DNA of 41,484 bases, from the NCBI GenBank assembly GCA_013140455.1, contig JABFSU010000031.1:1-41484 (forward strand), read 5' to 3'. The translations under genes and the position numbers were made by a program. Under the pieces are notes generated by a model, which was not told the DNA's origin, did no database searches, and saw only the letters and a program-made list of their open reading frames with translations. The stretch's first letter is position 1, and each line of letters starts with the position of its first letter. Shown one piece after another: positions 24,251 through 34,019 of this stretch. This DNA is from Nitrospira sp. (GTDB lineage: Bacteria > Nitrospirota > Nitrospiria > Nitrospirales > Nitrospiraceae).

Positions 24251-25189
24251 CTATGCAACGGGCAACAAAGCTTCGATGGCTCCTCGCTCACGTCGGCCAG
24301 CCTCTGCCCATTCGTGAATGATCGTGGGCATTGTGCGCAGTCTGCTCTCTATCTTCTTTAACTGAGAAGCCTGGGGGGTCACCCGCTGTTCCATCACAAT
24401 CGTGAGAAAGCTCTGCAGCCCTGTGAAAAACGTCGTGGCTTCAACCGCATTCACCTGTCGAGAAGCCGACCAGAGTTCAGCGGTGTGGTCCACCATTGCG
24501 CTCCACTCGACGGTGGACTCTTGCCATTGGCCTATAGAGGCCTGTGCCATCTTTCCAATGCCGTCGGCCACGAGCAGTCCCAGCCGCTCCACCGTCTGCG
24601 CATACGCACGCTCGACCTCGGCACCTCGCGCTAGAACCTCACGCAACGATGCGGCATCACAATGTGTCACTCCATTTCTCGTCATCCCATCAATCTGAGC
24701 AATAATGGTCTTCGTCACGTGGCCTGATACGGTCGTACTGCCAGCCAGGCGACTAATCAGATCGGAGAGCGCGGCCACGAACTCCGGCACCGGCACCGTG
24801 ACGGCTGCCACCTCTGCTATTGCAGACTCAGCATCAAACGCCACACCGGTCGCCCGAGTCAGCGCATCGTGAATCTGGCCCAGCTGTTTGCAGAGCGCCA
24901 AGAAAGCAGCGGCCGAGAGGGGAACGGACGGATCCTCTACCGCCTCAACCAAGGGAAGGCCAGAAAAACTCGCCTGCTCGACTTCGTGCAGAGTGATCGT
25001 CGCGGCTGACCCGCCAAGATTCGTTAATCCGGCTTTGATCGTGTGGGCTAACTTGAAATGTCGATCAGCCGGAGGACCTTGCTGCAATTCATCGAGCGCC
25101 ACATGAATCTGTTGCAACCACTCCTGCGCTTCTTGAGCAAACAGGGCAATCAACTCTTTTTGAAACTCATCGTCTGTATCGACTGCCAT
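24251..25189 (-). CDS. FimL-like Hpt-domain protein
   Basis: 312 residues. Residues 1-110 resemble an Hpt domain with H49 in LAHTIKAGLTNLGG, the position phosphorylated in CheA; the usual KG after it is KA. The rest is helical (about 120-310) and ends in GLQSFLTIVMEQRVTPQASQ...ERGAIEALLPV. The whole protein is similar to the C-terminal half of the HD-GYP protein two genes downstream. FimL of Pseudomonas is a related type of stand-alone, Hpt-derived protein in the Pil-Chp pathway; that comparison is inference. ATG at 25189. Confidence 0.75.
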   Translation of the reverse strand: MAVDTDDEFQKELIALFAQEAQEWLQQIHVALDELQQGPPADRHFKLAHTIKAGLTNLGGSAATITLHEVEQASFSGLPLVEAVEDPSVPLSAAAFLALCKQLGQIHDALTRATGVAFDAESAIAEVAAVTVPVPEFVAALSDLISRLAGSTTVSGHVTKTIIAQIDGMTRNGVTHCDAASLREVLARGAEVERAYAQTVERLGLLVADGIGKMAQASIGQWQESTVEWSAMVDHTAELWSASRQVNAVEATTFFTGLQSFLTIVMEQRVTPQASQLKKIESRLRTMPTIIHEWAEAGRRERGAIEALLPVA

Positions 25190-25241
25190 GCCACGTCATT
25201 CCTTCGTATCAGCACAGGTCTACGCCTTGAGATCGATCTGT

Positions 25242-26621
25242 TCAGACCCGCCCCTTGCCACTACCGAGTTGAGATGCCAGCCCAGCTATTTCTCCGAGCT
25301 TGCGCGCCATATCTTCAAACCGTCTCATAGATTGCTCAGCAGACTGTTCGGATTCCGACACACGCCGTGCCAGCACGGCGTTCCGATCCCGCTCGGCCGC
25401 CAAGAGCTGTTCGAACTCCTGAGCCGCAGTTACCATCTTTTCCAAGGCTTGGATACGGCTCTCTTTAGCGCTCCCAGCCTGAGTCGCCGCGGCTAATTGG
25501 CTTTCCAGGTCACTCAACCGCTGTACTCCCCGTTCAGCCTCGGCAAGACGTCCGCTCAATTCCCCTACACGAGCCCGTTCCGCCGTCATCGCGTCGTCCA
25601 ACTGCTTCACTTGTTGTTCAAAATCCGTAGCGCGATGCTCTTCACGGGCCAGCCGCGCTTCCAGGTCTTTCGTCCGCACCGCGGCGGCCTCCAAGACGGT
25701 CAATTGTTCTACCAATTTTGCCGTGGCTGCCCGCTCGGTCATCAGGGTAGATTCCAGCTGAGGCATCGCGCTTACCGCTTGTTGGAGATCGGCAATCTGC
25801 TGTCGAAGGCCCTGATTGGAATCCTGTTCAGACTTCAAAGCAGATTCGAGAACCGATGCCTTCGACTGTGCATCGGACAGCAAATCCTCACTGCTGGCAA
25901 TCTGCACTTTCAACGACACAATCTGCTGCCGTTCTTGAGCCAACTCAGCTTCAATTCCCTGCGCCCGACTCGACTGATTGCTGATTTCCTCAACACGGTG
26001 ACGTTCGGCAGCAAGTTGATCTTCCAATTCCTTCGCCTGTGCCGCCAGCACCTCCAGCTCTCCTACTCGCTTCTTGAGCCCTTCAGCCTTGCCCCTCTCG
26101 GCTTGCAGCTGTGCATCGAGCTCATCGGCTTGGGCTGCTGCCTGCTTATAAGTCGCAAGCTGCTCGGCAGTGATTCGAGGACCGTTCCATACGTCACCGG
26201 TGGCAACCGGCTTTGGAGCCAACGCCGCAGGGGAGGGAACGACTGCCGGTTCTTGGCGCTTTGCAAGCAACTCCAGAACCCGGTCCTTGAGCGAGGTTCC
26301 TTGAAACGGTTTCTTAAGGACCCCGTCAGCATGACAAGACTCTGCCTGTTTCGTCACCTCGTCATTCACAATTCCTGAAATCAACAACACCGGCGTTGTG
26401 GCCAGCGAAGCATGCCCCCGCACAAAGGCGCAGACTTCATATCCGCTCTTGTCCGGCATAATCACATCCGACACAATGACGTCCGGCCGTTCCTTCGACA
26501 AATAGGCGAGGGCCTCTTCTCCATTGGCAGCTAAGGTGACGCCCAATCCGGCTTCCGTTAACAACCGCTCCGCCACTTTTCTGACCGCAATACTGTCATC
26601 TGCTACAAGAATCTTCGGCAT
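25242..26621 (-). CDS. Response regulator with a long coiled-coil tail
   Basis: 459 residues from the ATG at 26621 (MPKILVADDSIAVRKVAERLL); an ATG five codons upstream is less likely. A CheY-like receiver spans 1-125 with phospho-acceptor D52 (VIVSDVIMP), conserved T/S at LLISG and Lys in VLKKPF. After a short linker, about 300 residues form a continuous coiled coil (ELDAQLQAERGKAEGLKKRV, LEAELAQERQ..., repeated E-x-x-L-x-x-E heptads). There is no DNA-binding or enzymatic output. The form is typical of receivers that act by oligomerising or by binding a polar scaffold. Confidence 0.88.
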   Translation of the reverse strand: MPKILVADDSIAVRKVAERLLTEAGLGVTLAANGEEALAYLSKERPDVIVSDVIMPDKSGYEVCAFVRGHASLATTPVLLISGIVNDEVTKQAESCHADGVLKKPFQGTSLKDRVLELLAKRQEPAVVPSPAALAPKPVATGDVWNGPRITAEQLATYKQAAAQADELDAQLQAERGKAEGLKKRVGELEVLAAQAKELEDQLAAERHRVEEISNQSSRAQGIEAELAQERQQIVSLKVQIASSEDLLSDAQSKASVLESALKSEQDSNQGLRQQIADLQQAVSAMPQLESTLMTERAATAKLVEQLTVLEAAAVRTKDLEARLAREEHRATDFEQQVKQLDDAMTAERARVGELSGRLAEAERGVQRLSDLESQLAAATQAGSAKESRIQALEKMVTAAQEFEQLLAAERDRNAVLARRVSESEQSAEQSMRRFEDMARKLGEIAGLASQLGSGKGRV

Positions 26622-26657
26622 ACTGACTCCCTTCACCTCTGTTCGTAACCGTCAATC

Positions 26658-27101
26658 TTAGGCAGCCCCTAATCGTGCAGTTGAAATAATGGGGACGTCT
26701 TCAAACTCATCGGTAAAACATCCCACCGTGTCGATATCGTTGTCGCGATAGGCCTGAATCTTCCTGGGATCGAGCGAACGCAACACGGGCATTTCCTCAT
26801 CGATGCAAATCGCTATCGTATCCTCGGCTTGTTTGGCCATCAAACAGAGACGCTGCTCCCCCTTCACCCGAACCTTCAGCATCCCGGCGAGATCAAAAAC
26901 GGGAAACACCGCTTGATCACGACGGATAACCGACGAGATGAACGGCGTACAGCTGGGAATCGGAATACTGCCAACCCAGGCAGAAATCCCGCCGATCTCT
27001 TCAGTCTTCACCGCGAGTCGGCGTCCCCCTACCGAGAAGACTAACAGATGACATAGCTGAGAAGTGACCTGCCGTTGCCGGCCAACCGCACCCCTTAGCA
27101 T
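26658..27101 (-). CDS. Divergent CheW-like adaptor
   Basis: 147 residues with a CheW-type fold: LLVFSVGGRRLAVKTEEIGGISAW, then FISSVIRRDQAVFPVFDLAGML and a C-terminal strand with IAICIDEEMPVLRSL. The usual RG motif (GxxNLRG) is changed to SVIRRDQ. It overlaps the preceding CheW-like gene by 7 nt. It probably joins receptor and kinase or replaces CheW in an array, as PilI and its relatives do. Confidence 0.78.
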   Translation of the reverse strand: MLRGAVGRQRQVTSQLCHLLVFSVGGRRLAVKTEEIGGISAWVGSIPIPSCTPFISSVIRRDQAVFPVFDLAGMLKVRVKGEQRLCLMAKQAEDTIAICIDEEMPVLRSLDPRKIQAYRDNDIDTVGCFTDEFEDVPIISTARLGAA

Positions 27102-27595
27102 GCAATGCTCTTTCTCATTCTATCGGACCTGTCTGAAAGGCTCAGTGGCAACCGTCTGTTTAGGCTCAGTAACCACATTGAGTGAAGGCCCACCGCTACT
27201 CCTTCTCCATATAAAATAAGGCCTACGTACCAGTTCCGTTCTTCACTGCGGAATTGACGTGGCAACGGCAATACGCTCGTCCGTTCGACTTCGACCAGGC
27301 CATGAATCTGATCCACCCGGATGCAGGCACGAATCCCTGCCTGCGCCAAGAGCACCATGCGTGTTTCCGGCCCGTCGCCAACTTGAGCAAGCCCAAGCCG
27401 ATCCCTAAGATCCAGGGAAGGATACTCCAGACCTTGAACCATGAGGGTATTGACGAAGCCACCCTCTTCCATCGTCAGCAAGCCTTGCACTAAGTCTGCT
27501 GACAAAGCGAATTGCTGGGAATCTATTCCTATAATCAGAAAGCGTTCAATCGGCACATGAGGGGCCGACCCGATCCGATGGCCTCGCAAACTCAT
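27095..27595 (-). CDS. Divergent CheW-like protein
   Basis: 166 residues with CheW features: FLIIGIDSQQFALSADLVQGLL, LMVQGLEYPSLDLRDRLGL, VLLAQAGIRACIRVDQIHGLVEV. The GxxNLRG motif is replaced by MVQGLEY. It sits between the CheA-like kinase and a second CheW-like gene, overlapping the latter by 7 nt, so the two are coupled and possibly a duplication that diverged. Function as adaptor is inferred. Confidence 0.75.
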   Translation of the reverse strand: MSLRGHRIGSAPHVPIERFLIIGIDSQQFALSADLVQGLLTMEEGGFVNTLMVQGLEYPSLDLRDRLGLAQVGDGPETRMVLLAQAGIRACIRVDQIHGLVEVERTSVLPLPRQFRSEERNWYVGLILYGEGVAVGLHSMWLLSLNRRLPLSLSDRSDRMRKSIAC

Positions 27596-27664
27596 ACCAG
27601 CGCCTCATCGATCATGTGCCTTCGGTTCTGCATGTCATCCTATCGCGGACCTGTGCCGATGGCT

Positions 27665-30600
27665 TTACTTCCGAGCCCCTGACACCTGCCCGACCCATCG
27701 TTCGACCTCTTGAAGCAATGCGCGTTCTTCCACGGGCTTAGCGATATATGAACTAGCCCCGATGTTCAGAGCCATCTGACGATGCTTATCCCCTGCCCGT
27801 GTCGTCATCACGACAACAGGGGTTTGCTGTGTCTGCGGGCGACTGCGCAATGCTTGGATGACTTCCAATCCATTCAACTTCGGCATTTCCAGGTCCGTGA
27901 AAATCAGCCGGTAGGAATGCGCCGAAGCTTTCCGCAATCCATCCTCGCCATCCACTGCTGTGTCGACTTGATAACCTGCGTTCTCCAACATGCGCCCGAC
28001 AAATTTCCGAATGCTCAGCGAGTCGTCGATCAAGAGAATTGACGCCATCGTAGATGCTTGAGCATCCATACCATGCCCCGAGTCCTGATGAGGCGCCAAT
28101 GCTATTTCAGGGGCCGCCAACATCGCGGCCGACTCCCGAGACTCCCGCGCAAGCAATCGTCCCGTATCCACCACAAGCACCACATGCCCCTCAGGATCGA
28201 TCGTGGCGCCGCCGAAACAGGACTGCTCCATTGAGCGTAACGTACCCAATGATTTGATGACGATTTCTTGACGCCCCAATAACTCATCGACAGCCAATCC
28301 GATCGGCCCAGAGACAGTGCGCACCACGACTACCGGCATCGAGATATCCACCATCCCACTTTCACGCCTGAGCAAATGACGAAGCGAGTAGAGATCGATC
28401 GCCTCTTCGCCCATCTGTAAGATGGCCCGCTCCCCCATGTGCTGCAACGAGCCCACTGTCGGCATGGTGACCTCGCGCACATTGGGTAGTGGAATTGCGT
28501 ACCGTTCCGATCCCACTCGCACCATCAACGCGGTGGCAATAAGCAGCGTCAGAGGCAAATCCAACGTAAATTTGGTGCCCACGCCGGGAAGCGACTCAAC
28601 ATCGATATGACCGTTCATTCCTTCAATCACCCGCTTGACCACATCGAGTCCGACGCCTCTCCCAGCCTGGTCGCCCACCTTCTCTGCGGTAGAAAATCCT
28701 GGAGCAAAAATGTATTTCAGCGCTTCAGCATCCGGCATTGCCTGAATCTGCTCTGGCCGAGCCAGCCCAAGATTGACGGCTTTTGTCCGAATCCGCTTGA
28801 GGTCGAGACCCGCCCCGTCGTCTTCCACCTCGATGATGATCGAGTTGCCTCGATGAGCGGCATGCAAGTAGACAGTGCCGCCCGCGGGCTTCCCTTTCGC
28901 CACACGAGCCCCAGCCGGTTCAATGCCGTGATACACGGCATTGCGCACGAGATGGACCAGCGGATCCACCAAGCGCTCTACGATTCCAGTATCCACCTCG
29001 GTATGTTCACCGGACGTCACCAACGACACTTCTTTCCCTGAGGCGCGGGCAATCTCTCGAATCGCTCGGCGGAACCGTGTAAACGGAGTCCCGATGGGAA
29101 CCATGCGGGCCCGCGCAATTTCATCCCGCATGCCGAGGGTGAGCTGCTGTAATTGGCTCATATCATCATGTGACCGGCGAATTGATCCGCTCAGTTGAGA
29201 CATAGATTCAGTAATATCAGCGGTCACTTCACTGATACGTCTCGCCAAAATATTGAAATCGTCATACTTATCAAACTCCAGACTGCCGAAATCGCTCAGC
29301 CCCACCACACCGGCTGTTGCCGTATCCGTGGAAGTCGAAGGAGCATTCGGAAATGTGAAGGTGTGTTTCTCTTCAAACGATTGCACGGCATCGACCAACC
29401 GGGACTTGCAGGCCAAGACCTGTTGAGACAGTTGTTCTAACACACGGAGACGCTGTTCTAACCGGCCTCGTCCAATGACCAATTCACCGACCAGGTTGAG
29501 CAATCGTTCTAATCGATCCCGGCTGACTCGAATTACTTCACGATCTTCTGCAGACCGGCCATCGGCAATCTTGGTTTGCGCCGCTTCTTCCTTGGGTTCA
29601 GCCGACGAGCGCATGAGAGGTGCCGCTACATCGGCTGCGACAACTGTCTCCACACTTGGGACACCACCTTCATGCAGGATCTTCAACTCAACCATGGCGG
29701 AGGTAAATCGTTGCTGAGTCGTCGCCAGGGTCGCGGGGTCACGACGCATGAGCACGCGAACGACATCGACGGATCGAAGCAACAAATCTGTCTGACCCGG
29801 CTGCACGGCCAAGTGCCCGTCACGCACGGCTCCCATGAAGTCTTCAATGTGATGAACCAGATCGCCGATGGATTGAAACCCGACGGTATACGCAGACCCC
29901 TTGAGCGTATGGGCAGTCCGGAACAATTGATTGATCAATTCGTCGTCCTGAACATTCTTATCCAACCGCAGGAGATTGGCCTCCAGAGTCTCCAAATACT
30001 CCTGGGCCTCCGGGGCAAAATAAGACAGCACCTCGGGATCCAGTTGTGGAATCAAATACTCAGCCGATAGCACGGGACTCACCGCCACATCACCATCGAC
30101 TGTTGACGCAACTGAAGGCTGTATCTCTACATGAGCTATAGGAATAGATGACGCAGCAGCCGCAATCGCCTCACCATCCCGCAACTGTTTTAGGAAACCA
30201 ATCACAGCCGGCACATCATGCTGTAATTGCGGCACATGGGTAGGATCTCGACGCAACGCGAGCCGAATAATACCAACCGCTCGAGTCAACCCCTCGAAGA
30301 GGGCATCACTCAGTTCAACCCGGCACTCACGAACTTTCCCCATACATTCTTCCATAGGGTAGGCAATATCGCCGATGACGGTAAAGCCAACAGTATGGCC
30401 GGAGCCTTTCAGCGTATGAGCCGTCCGAAAGAGTCGATGGATCGCATCATCGTCGTGTGGGTGAGCCTGCAAACTCCGAATCAGACTATCAATCGTATCC
30501 AGGTATTCCAATGCCTCAGGAACAAAGTACGACAACACTTCCGCATCCACATTTGGGACAAGATAATCCTGACTCAATTGTGTGCCAGCTCCAACACCCG

Positions 30601-31036
30601 GTACACCTTCATCATCTACAGAGGCCGCCGGACCTGTTGTTTCAGCGGGGAGAAACCCATCAGAAACGGCCAGGCATCGATCGATCGTCACCTGATCTTC
30701 ACCTCCACCTTGTCCAATCACATCTAGCTGAAGCTGGACTCCCTGCACAATTTCCCGCATCGCACCAACAGCGCGAAGCCAGTCCGCCTCCGGGATCATA
30801 TGACTCTGCTCAAACAAGGACTCCAGCCGTTCGCTCAATTGTGCAATGCCGGCAAATCCATAGAGTGCCGCAGCTCCCCGAACCCGGTGTGCCACAATAA
30901 ATTGCTCATGCAATTGCTGCGGACTTGGAACGGACCCATCGGCGGGATGTAAGGCGAGTTTGAGCTCGGCCATGCCATCGACGGCCTCGGCCACAAAAAT
31001 AGCCATAAGATTGTCCGGATCGAATTCGGCGCTCAT
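27665..31036 (-). CDS. cheA: ChpA-like hybrid CheA kinase with three Hpt domains and a receiver
   Basis: 1123 residues, the central kinase of the chemosensory system. Hpt1 is at about 1-105 (H50 in VAHRVRGAA; K changed to R), Hpt2 at 155-265 (H207, AHTLKGSG) and Hpt3 at 325-435 (H376, AHTLKGSA). Then come the dimerisation segment (about 500-690), kinase core with N box N699 (LVRNAVYHG), G1 (EDDGAGLDL) and G2 (GRGVGLDVV), a CheW-like domain (about 830-965), and a C-terminal receiver (995-1120) with D1048. All catalytic motifs look intact. Several Hpt domains and a fused receiver are typical of ChpA in twitching-motility systems rather than flagellar CheA. There is no P2 domain. Confidence 0.96.
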   Translation of the reverse strand: MSAEFDPDNLMAIFVAEAVDGMAELKLALHPADGSVPSPQQLHEQFIVAHRVRGAAALYGFAGIAQLSERLESLFEQSHMIPEADWLRAVGAMREIVQGVQLQLDVIGQGGGEDQVTIDRCLAVSDGFLPAETTGPAASVDDEGVPGVGAGTQLSQDYLVPNVDAEVLSYFVPEALEYLDTIDSLIRSLQAHPHDDDAIHRLFRTAHTLKGSGHTVGFTVIGDIAYPMEECMGKVRECRVELSDALFEGLTRAVGIIRLALRRDPTHVPQLQHDVPAVIGFLKQLRDGEAIAAAASSIPIAHVEIQPSVASTVDGDVAVSPVLSAEYLIPQLDPEVLSYFAPEAQEYLETLEANLLRLDKNVQDDELINQLFRTAHTLKGSAYTVGFQSIGDLVHHIEDFMGAVRDGHLAVQPGQTDLLLRSVDVVRVLMRRDPATLATTQQRFTSAMVELKILHEGGVPSVETVVAADVAAPLMRSSAEPKEEAAQTKIADGRSAEDREVIRVSRDRLERLLNLVGELVIGRGRLEQRLRVLEQLSQQVLACKSRLVDAVQSFEEKHTFTFPNAPSTSTDTATAGVVGLSDFGSLEFDKYDDFNILARRISEVTADITESMSQLSGSIRRSHDDMSQLQQLTLGMRDEIARARMVPIGTPFTRFRRAIREIARASGKEVSLVTSGEHTEVDTGIVERLVDPLVHLVRNAVYHGIEPAGARVAKGKPAGGTVYLHAAHRGNSIIIEVEDDGAGLDLKRIRTKAVNLGLARPEQIQAMPDAEALKYIFAPGFSTAEKVGDQAGRGVGLDVVKRVIEGMNGHIDVESLPGVGTKFTLDLPLTLLIATALMVRVGSERYAIPLPNVREVTMPTVGSLQHMGERAILQMGEEAIDLYSLRHLLRRESGMVDISMPVVVVRTVSGPIGLAVDELLGRQEIVIKSLGTLRSMEQSCFGGATIDPEGHVVLVVDTGRLLARESRESAAMLAAPEIALAPHQDSGHGMDAQASTMASILLIDDSLSIRKFVGRMLENAGYQVDTAVDGEDGLRKASAHSYRLIFTDLEMPKLNGLEVIQALRSRPQTQQTPVVVMTTRAGDKHRQMALNIGASSYIAKPVEERALLQEVERWVGQVSGARK

Positions 31037-31086
31037 CCTGGTCCCTTCTCACCCGGAAGATGACAGACATCCCCCGGGTAATCTCA

Positions 31087-32973
31087 TTACACCAGTTTGA
31101 ATTGCGACACAGAGGCCGTCAGCGTTTCAGCGAGCTTCGCCATATCTTCTACGGTAACACGTGCGGAATCGGTGGCTTTCTGCGTGGCCACCGCGCCGCC
31201 GGTGAAGTCCTTAATCGAACGTCCCACCTTGTCGGTCGAAGCGGTCTGTTCAACCGCAGATGACGCGATGCTTTGCGCCAGCTCAGATGAACGCTGGGCG
31301 ATCGTAGAAATTTCTTTGAACACATCACCCGTACGCAACGCAGAAGCCGAGCCCGCTTCCACGGCCTGGGTTTCATGTTCCATCGCGACCACCGCATCCT
31401 GCGTTTCGCTTTGGATTACTTTCACGAGGTCCGCAATTTCTCGTGTTGCCTGCGTGGAGCTTTCCGCGAGCTTTCTCACCTGATCGGCGACGACCGCGAA
31501 TCGGGCGCCCGCCTCTCCGGCGCCGGCGGCTTCGATGGCCGCGTTCAAGGCCAACAGGTTGGTCTGATTGGCAATATCTCGAATCGTCGAAACGATTTGA
31601 GATATTTCCAAGGACCGATCACCAAGGGCTTTCACCTGCTTCGACATACGTTGCACCGCAGCACGGATACTCTGCATGTCCTGCACGGTTTCTTGGACCG
31701 CCACACGACCGCGCTCGGTCGCTTGCAACACTTGGCGGGCGGATTCAGAAGATGCACCGGCTGTTTCAGCCACCTGACGCATTGACGCCGCCAACTGTTC
31801 AACCGCGCCCAGCGTCTTGACAGATTCGTCGGCTTGATGCTTTGCCGTACCAGACATCTGACCGGCGTTGTCTCTCAACGTCCCGGCTGACTTATTCACG
31901 CGTTCAGCCGCTTCACGCACTTGACGCATCAGCTGGGCAAACCGCTGAATCATGAGATTGAATCCGTCGGCCAAGTTTCCGAACATATCCGCTGTGACTT
32001 CTCCGCGCTTCGTCAAATCTCCTTTACCGACGTCAGATACCAAGACGAGAAATTGCATCAAGCGTTTTTGCATGACGTCTCGCTCTTCTTCGGTGGACAC
32101 AAGAGCCGTAATACGATCCAACATTGAGTTGAACGCTTTCGCCATGTGGCCCACCTCGTCGTCGCTCTCAAGCTTCGCGCGAGCCTGGAGGTTACCCGCA
32201 GCGGCTTGTTCGGCGACATCGGCCACATGCACAATGTTCCGAGCAATATACCGAGCCAGGTAGTATCCGATGGCGCCTCCGAAGATGAGTGCGATGAGGC
32301 CTCCGAACAGCACCCAGTTCGTACTACGCGACGCTTCGGCCTGCCCGCTTTCGTTCAATTCTTTGGCCAATTCTCGAATCGTGGTCATCAACTCTCGTAC
32401 ACGCAGAGTTGCCGTGCTGTACTTGTTTGCAACTTCGACTGAGAGAGACAAGTTACCTAGATCTCGCATGCTCTGCTTCTGATCTTCGGAAAGTGACGCG
32501 GAGTAACTATCAGCAAACGCACTGACCGCACCGTCAGTCGACACAAAATATTCGGCCAACGCGGTTTTCAGCGCAGCGATATCCTTTGCTTCGTTTCGTC
32601 CCGTCCCCGATTCTCGCAATTCCGACCCCTGATAGGCCTGCAATGGTTCCAATGTCTGATTTTTGAGGGCCGCCAGCGGTGCGATGGCATCGTCAAAGTC
32701 ACTCTTTCGAGTCTGACGACCGGCATTCAACAGCGCGTCGTGGTACAGCCCAAGGTTCGTACTGCTGACTCCGGTGTTAGACAACGCGACCGTTGATCCG
32801 TCATAAATATTCTGCAACTCAGTCTTTAACCGGCTCAAACCGATAAGACCTACGAGACCGACCATGATCATGATGACGCCGACGGCAGAGAATCCGAGAA
32901 TCAACTTCGGCAGTGTTTTGAGATTATGGAACCACGTCTGAATCGTCCACGCTGACTTGCTGTGCCTCGCCAT
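31087..32973 (-). CDS. PilJ-like methyl-accepting chemotaxis protein
   Basis: 628-residue membrane receptor. TM1 is about 24-46, the periplasmic helical sensor about 47-218, TM2 about 220-241 and a HAMP domain about 240-292. A second HAMP-like segment at about 308-350 ([30 protein letters not shown]) resembles PilJ. The signalling tip is at about 455-505 ([21 protein letters not shown]). The C-terminus ([13 protein letters not shown]) lacks a CheR-tethering pentapeptide, and no cheR or cheB gene is in the operon. The ligand is not known; the heme protein three genes upstream is a possible partner. Confidence 0.95.
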   Translation of the reverse strand: MARHSKSAWTIQTWFHNLKTLPKLILGFSAVGVIMIMVGLVGLIGLSRLKTELQNIYDGSTVALSNTGVSSTNLGLYHDALLNAGRQTRKSDFDDAIAPLAALKNQTLEPLQAYQGSELRESGTGRNEAKDIAALKTALAEYFVSTDGAVSAFADSYSASLSEDQKQSMRDLGNLSLSVEVANKYSTATLRVRELMTTIRELAKELNESGQAEASRSTNWVLFGGLIALIFGGAIGYYLARYIARNIVHVADVAEQAAAGNLQARAKLESDDEVGHMAKAFNSMLDRITALVSTEEERDVMQKRLMQFLVLVSDVGKGDLTKRGEVTADMFGNLADGFNLMIQRFAQLMRQVREAAERVNKSAGTLRDNAGQMSGTAKHQADESVKTLGAVEQLAASMRQVAETAGASSESARQVLQATERGRVAVQETVQDMQSIRAAVQRMSKQVKALGDRSLEISQIVSTIRDIANQTNLLALNAAIEAAGAGEAGARFAVVADQVRKLAESSTQATREIADLVKVIQSETQDAVVAMEHETQAVEAGSASALRTGDVFKEISTIAQRSSELAQSIASSAVEQTASTDKVGRSIKDFTGGAVATQKATDSARVTVEDMAKLAETLTASVSQFKLV

Positions 32974-33079
32974 AACTTCCTCCTCCTCAACCCTTAGGAT
33001 AATCGGTTCCTATCGTCGTCGCGCCGCTTCCCTGAGCGGCGGTCAGCCAACTCAGCGGACAGACTCACGTGTCGGTCAT

Positions 33080-33577
33080 TTAATTCAACACACCTTCCAC
33101 ACAGGCCAAGAGCTTCTGCACGTCCATCATGCCGCTCATGCGTTCTTCAATCTTGGCCAGTCCTGAAAGGAATGGCCGTGACTCCGATAATCCTCTCGAC
33201 GTCGCGTTCAGCAGATCATCGGGATGGATCGTGCGGATTTCCGGCACCGCGTCGATCAGAATGCCGACCTGCTGCTGACCATGACGAACGACCACTACGA
33301 AAGGCAGTGATGTGGCCGACGGAATCCCGAGCGACGGACGTAAGTCCGCTAACGGCATGACCGTTCCCCGAAGATTGGCCACCCCCACTAATGTGGACGA
33401 CATCCCAGGAACGGGTGTCACGGATTCCAGCTCGAAGACTTCCCGAACATGACGAAGATCGATCGCAAACAGTTCTCCCCCGAGAGTCACGAGGCAGATA
33501 CGCGACGGAATGGGTGTTTTGACACCTTCCGCCAGGGCAACCCCGACAGATTGAGATGTGCTGAGAGCTGGTTCCAT
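33080..33577 (-). CDS. cheW: CheW adaptor
   Basis: 165 residues with a canonical CheW fold: ICLVTLGGELFAIDLRHVREVFEL, PGMSSTLVGVANLRGTVMPLADLR (the GxxNLRG motif is intact) and VGILIDAVPEIRTI. It couples the receptor to the CheA-like kinase. It lies between the receiver gene and the receptor gene in the operon and, unlike the two CheW-like proteins after cheA, has the normal receptor-contact motif. Confidence 0.93.
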   Translation of the reverse strand: MEPALSTSQSVGVALAEGVKTPIPSRICLVTLGGELFAIDLRHVREVFELESVTPVPGMSSTLVGVANLRGTVMPLADLRPSLGIPSATSLPFVVVVRHGQQQVGILIDAVPEIRTIHPDDLLNATSRGLSESRPFLSGLAKIEERMSGMMDVQKLLACVEGVLN

Positions 33578-33617
33578 GATCTCCCTTCAACAACCAGGTT
33601 CGGTGTCTTATGGAAGC

Positions 33618-33980
33618 CTAGTTCAACGCTCGCTTCACGGCAGCTAAGAGATCCTCCGCCTTAAACGGCTTCACCACATATCCATTGGCGCCCTGCTGTT
33701 GTCCCCAGAACTTGTCGCTCTCCTGCCCCTTTGAGGTACAGAGCACGACGGGAATGTTCTTAAAGCGATCATCGGCTTTCAAATCGCGACAGGCCTGGAA
33801 GCCATTCCGTCCCGGCATAACCACGTCCATCACAATGAGATCAGGCTTTTCAGAGACGATCTTATCTTCCAGCTTGTCCGTATTCGGGAATGACACCACG
33901 GTGTGGCTGGCCGCCTTGAGATACCCCTCGATCATCTGCAACTCAGCGTACGAATCATCGACGACTACGATCTTGCTCAT
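33618..33980 (-). CDS. PilH/CheY-like response regulator
   Basis: 120-residue single-domain receiver. Acidic pocket VVVDDS, phospho-acceptor D52 in LIVMDVVMPGRNG, conserved Thr in VLCTSKGQ and Lys in YVVKPF. The insertion GQESDKFWGQQQGANGYVVKP is typical of PilH/PilG receivers of twitching-motility systems. It should be a phosphorylation target of the ChpA-like kinase and could act on type IV pilus motors or serve as a phosphate sink. No pil genes are in the window. Confidence 0.93.
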   Translation of the reverse strand: MSKIVVVDDSYAELQMIEGYLKAASHTVVSFPNTDKLEDKIVSEKPDLIVMDVVMPGRNGFQACRDLKADDRFKNIPVVLCTSKGQESDKFWGQQQGANGYVVKPFKAEDLLAAVKRALN

Positions 33981-34019
33981 AATGCTCGTCCTCCAGCTCG
34001 AATAGTTGAATCATGACAC

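Noticed and set aside
25497-26378. 293-residue plus-strand frame rich in Leu and Phe
   Set aside because: Antisense of the coiled-coil region; Gln and Glu codons read backwards give Leu and Phe, so the membrane-like look is an artefact.
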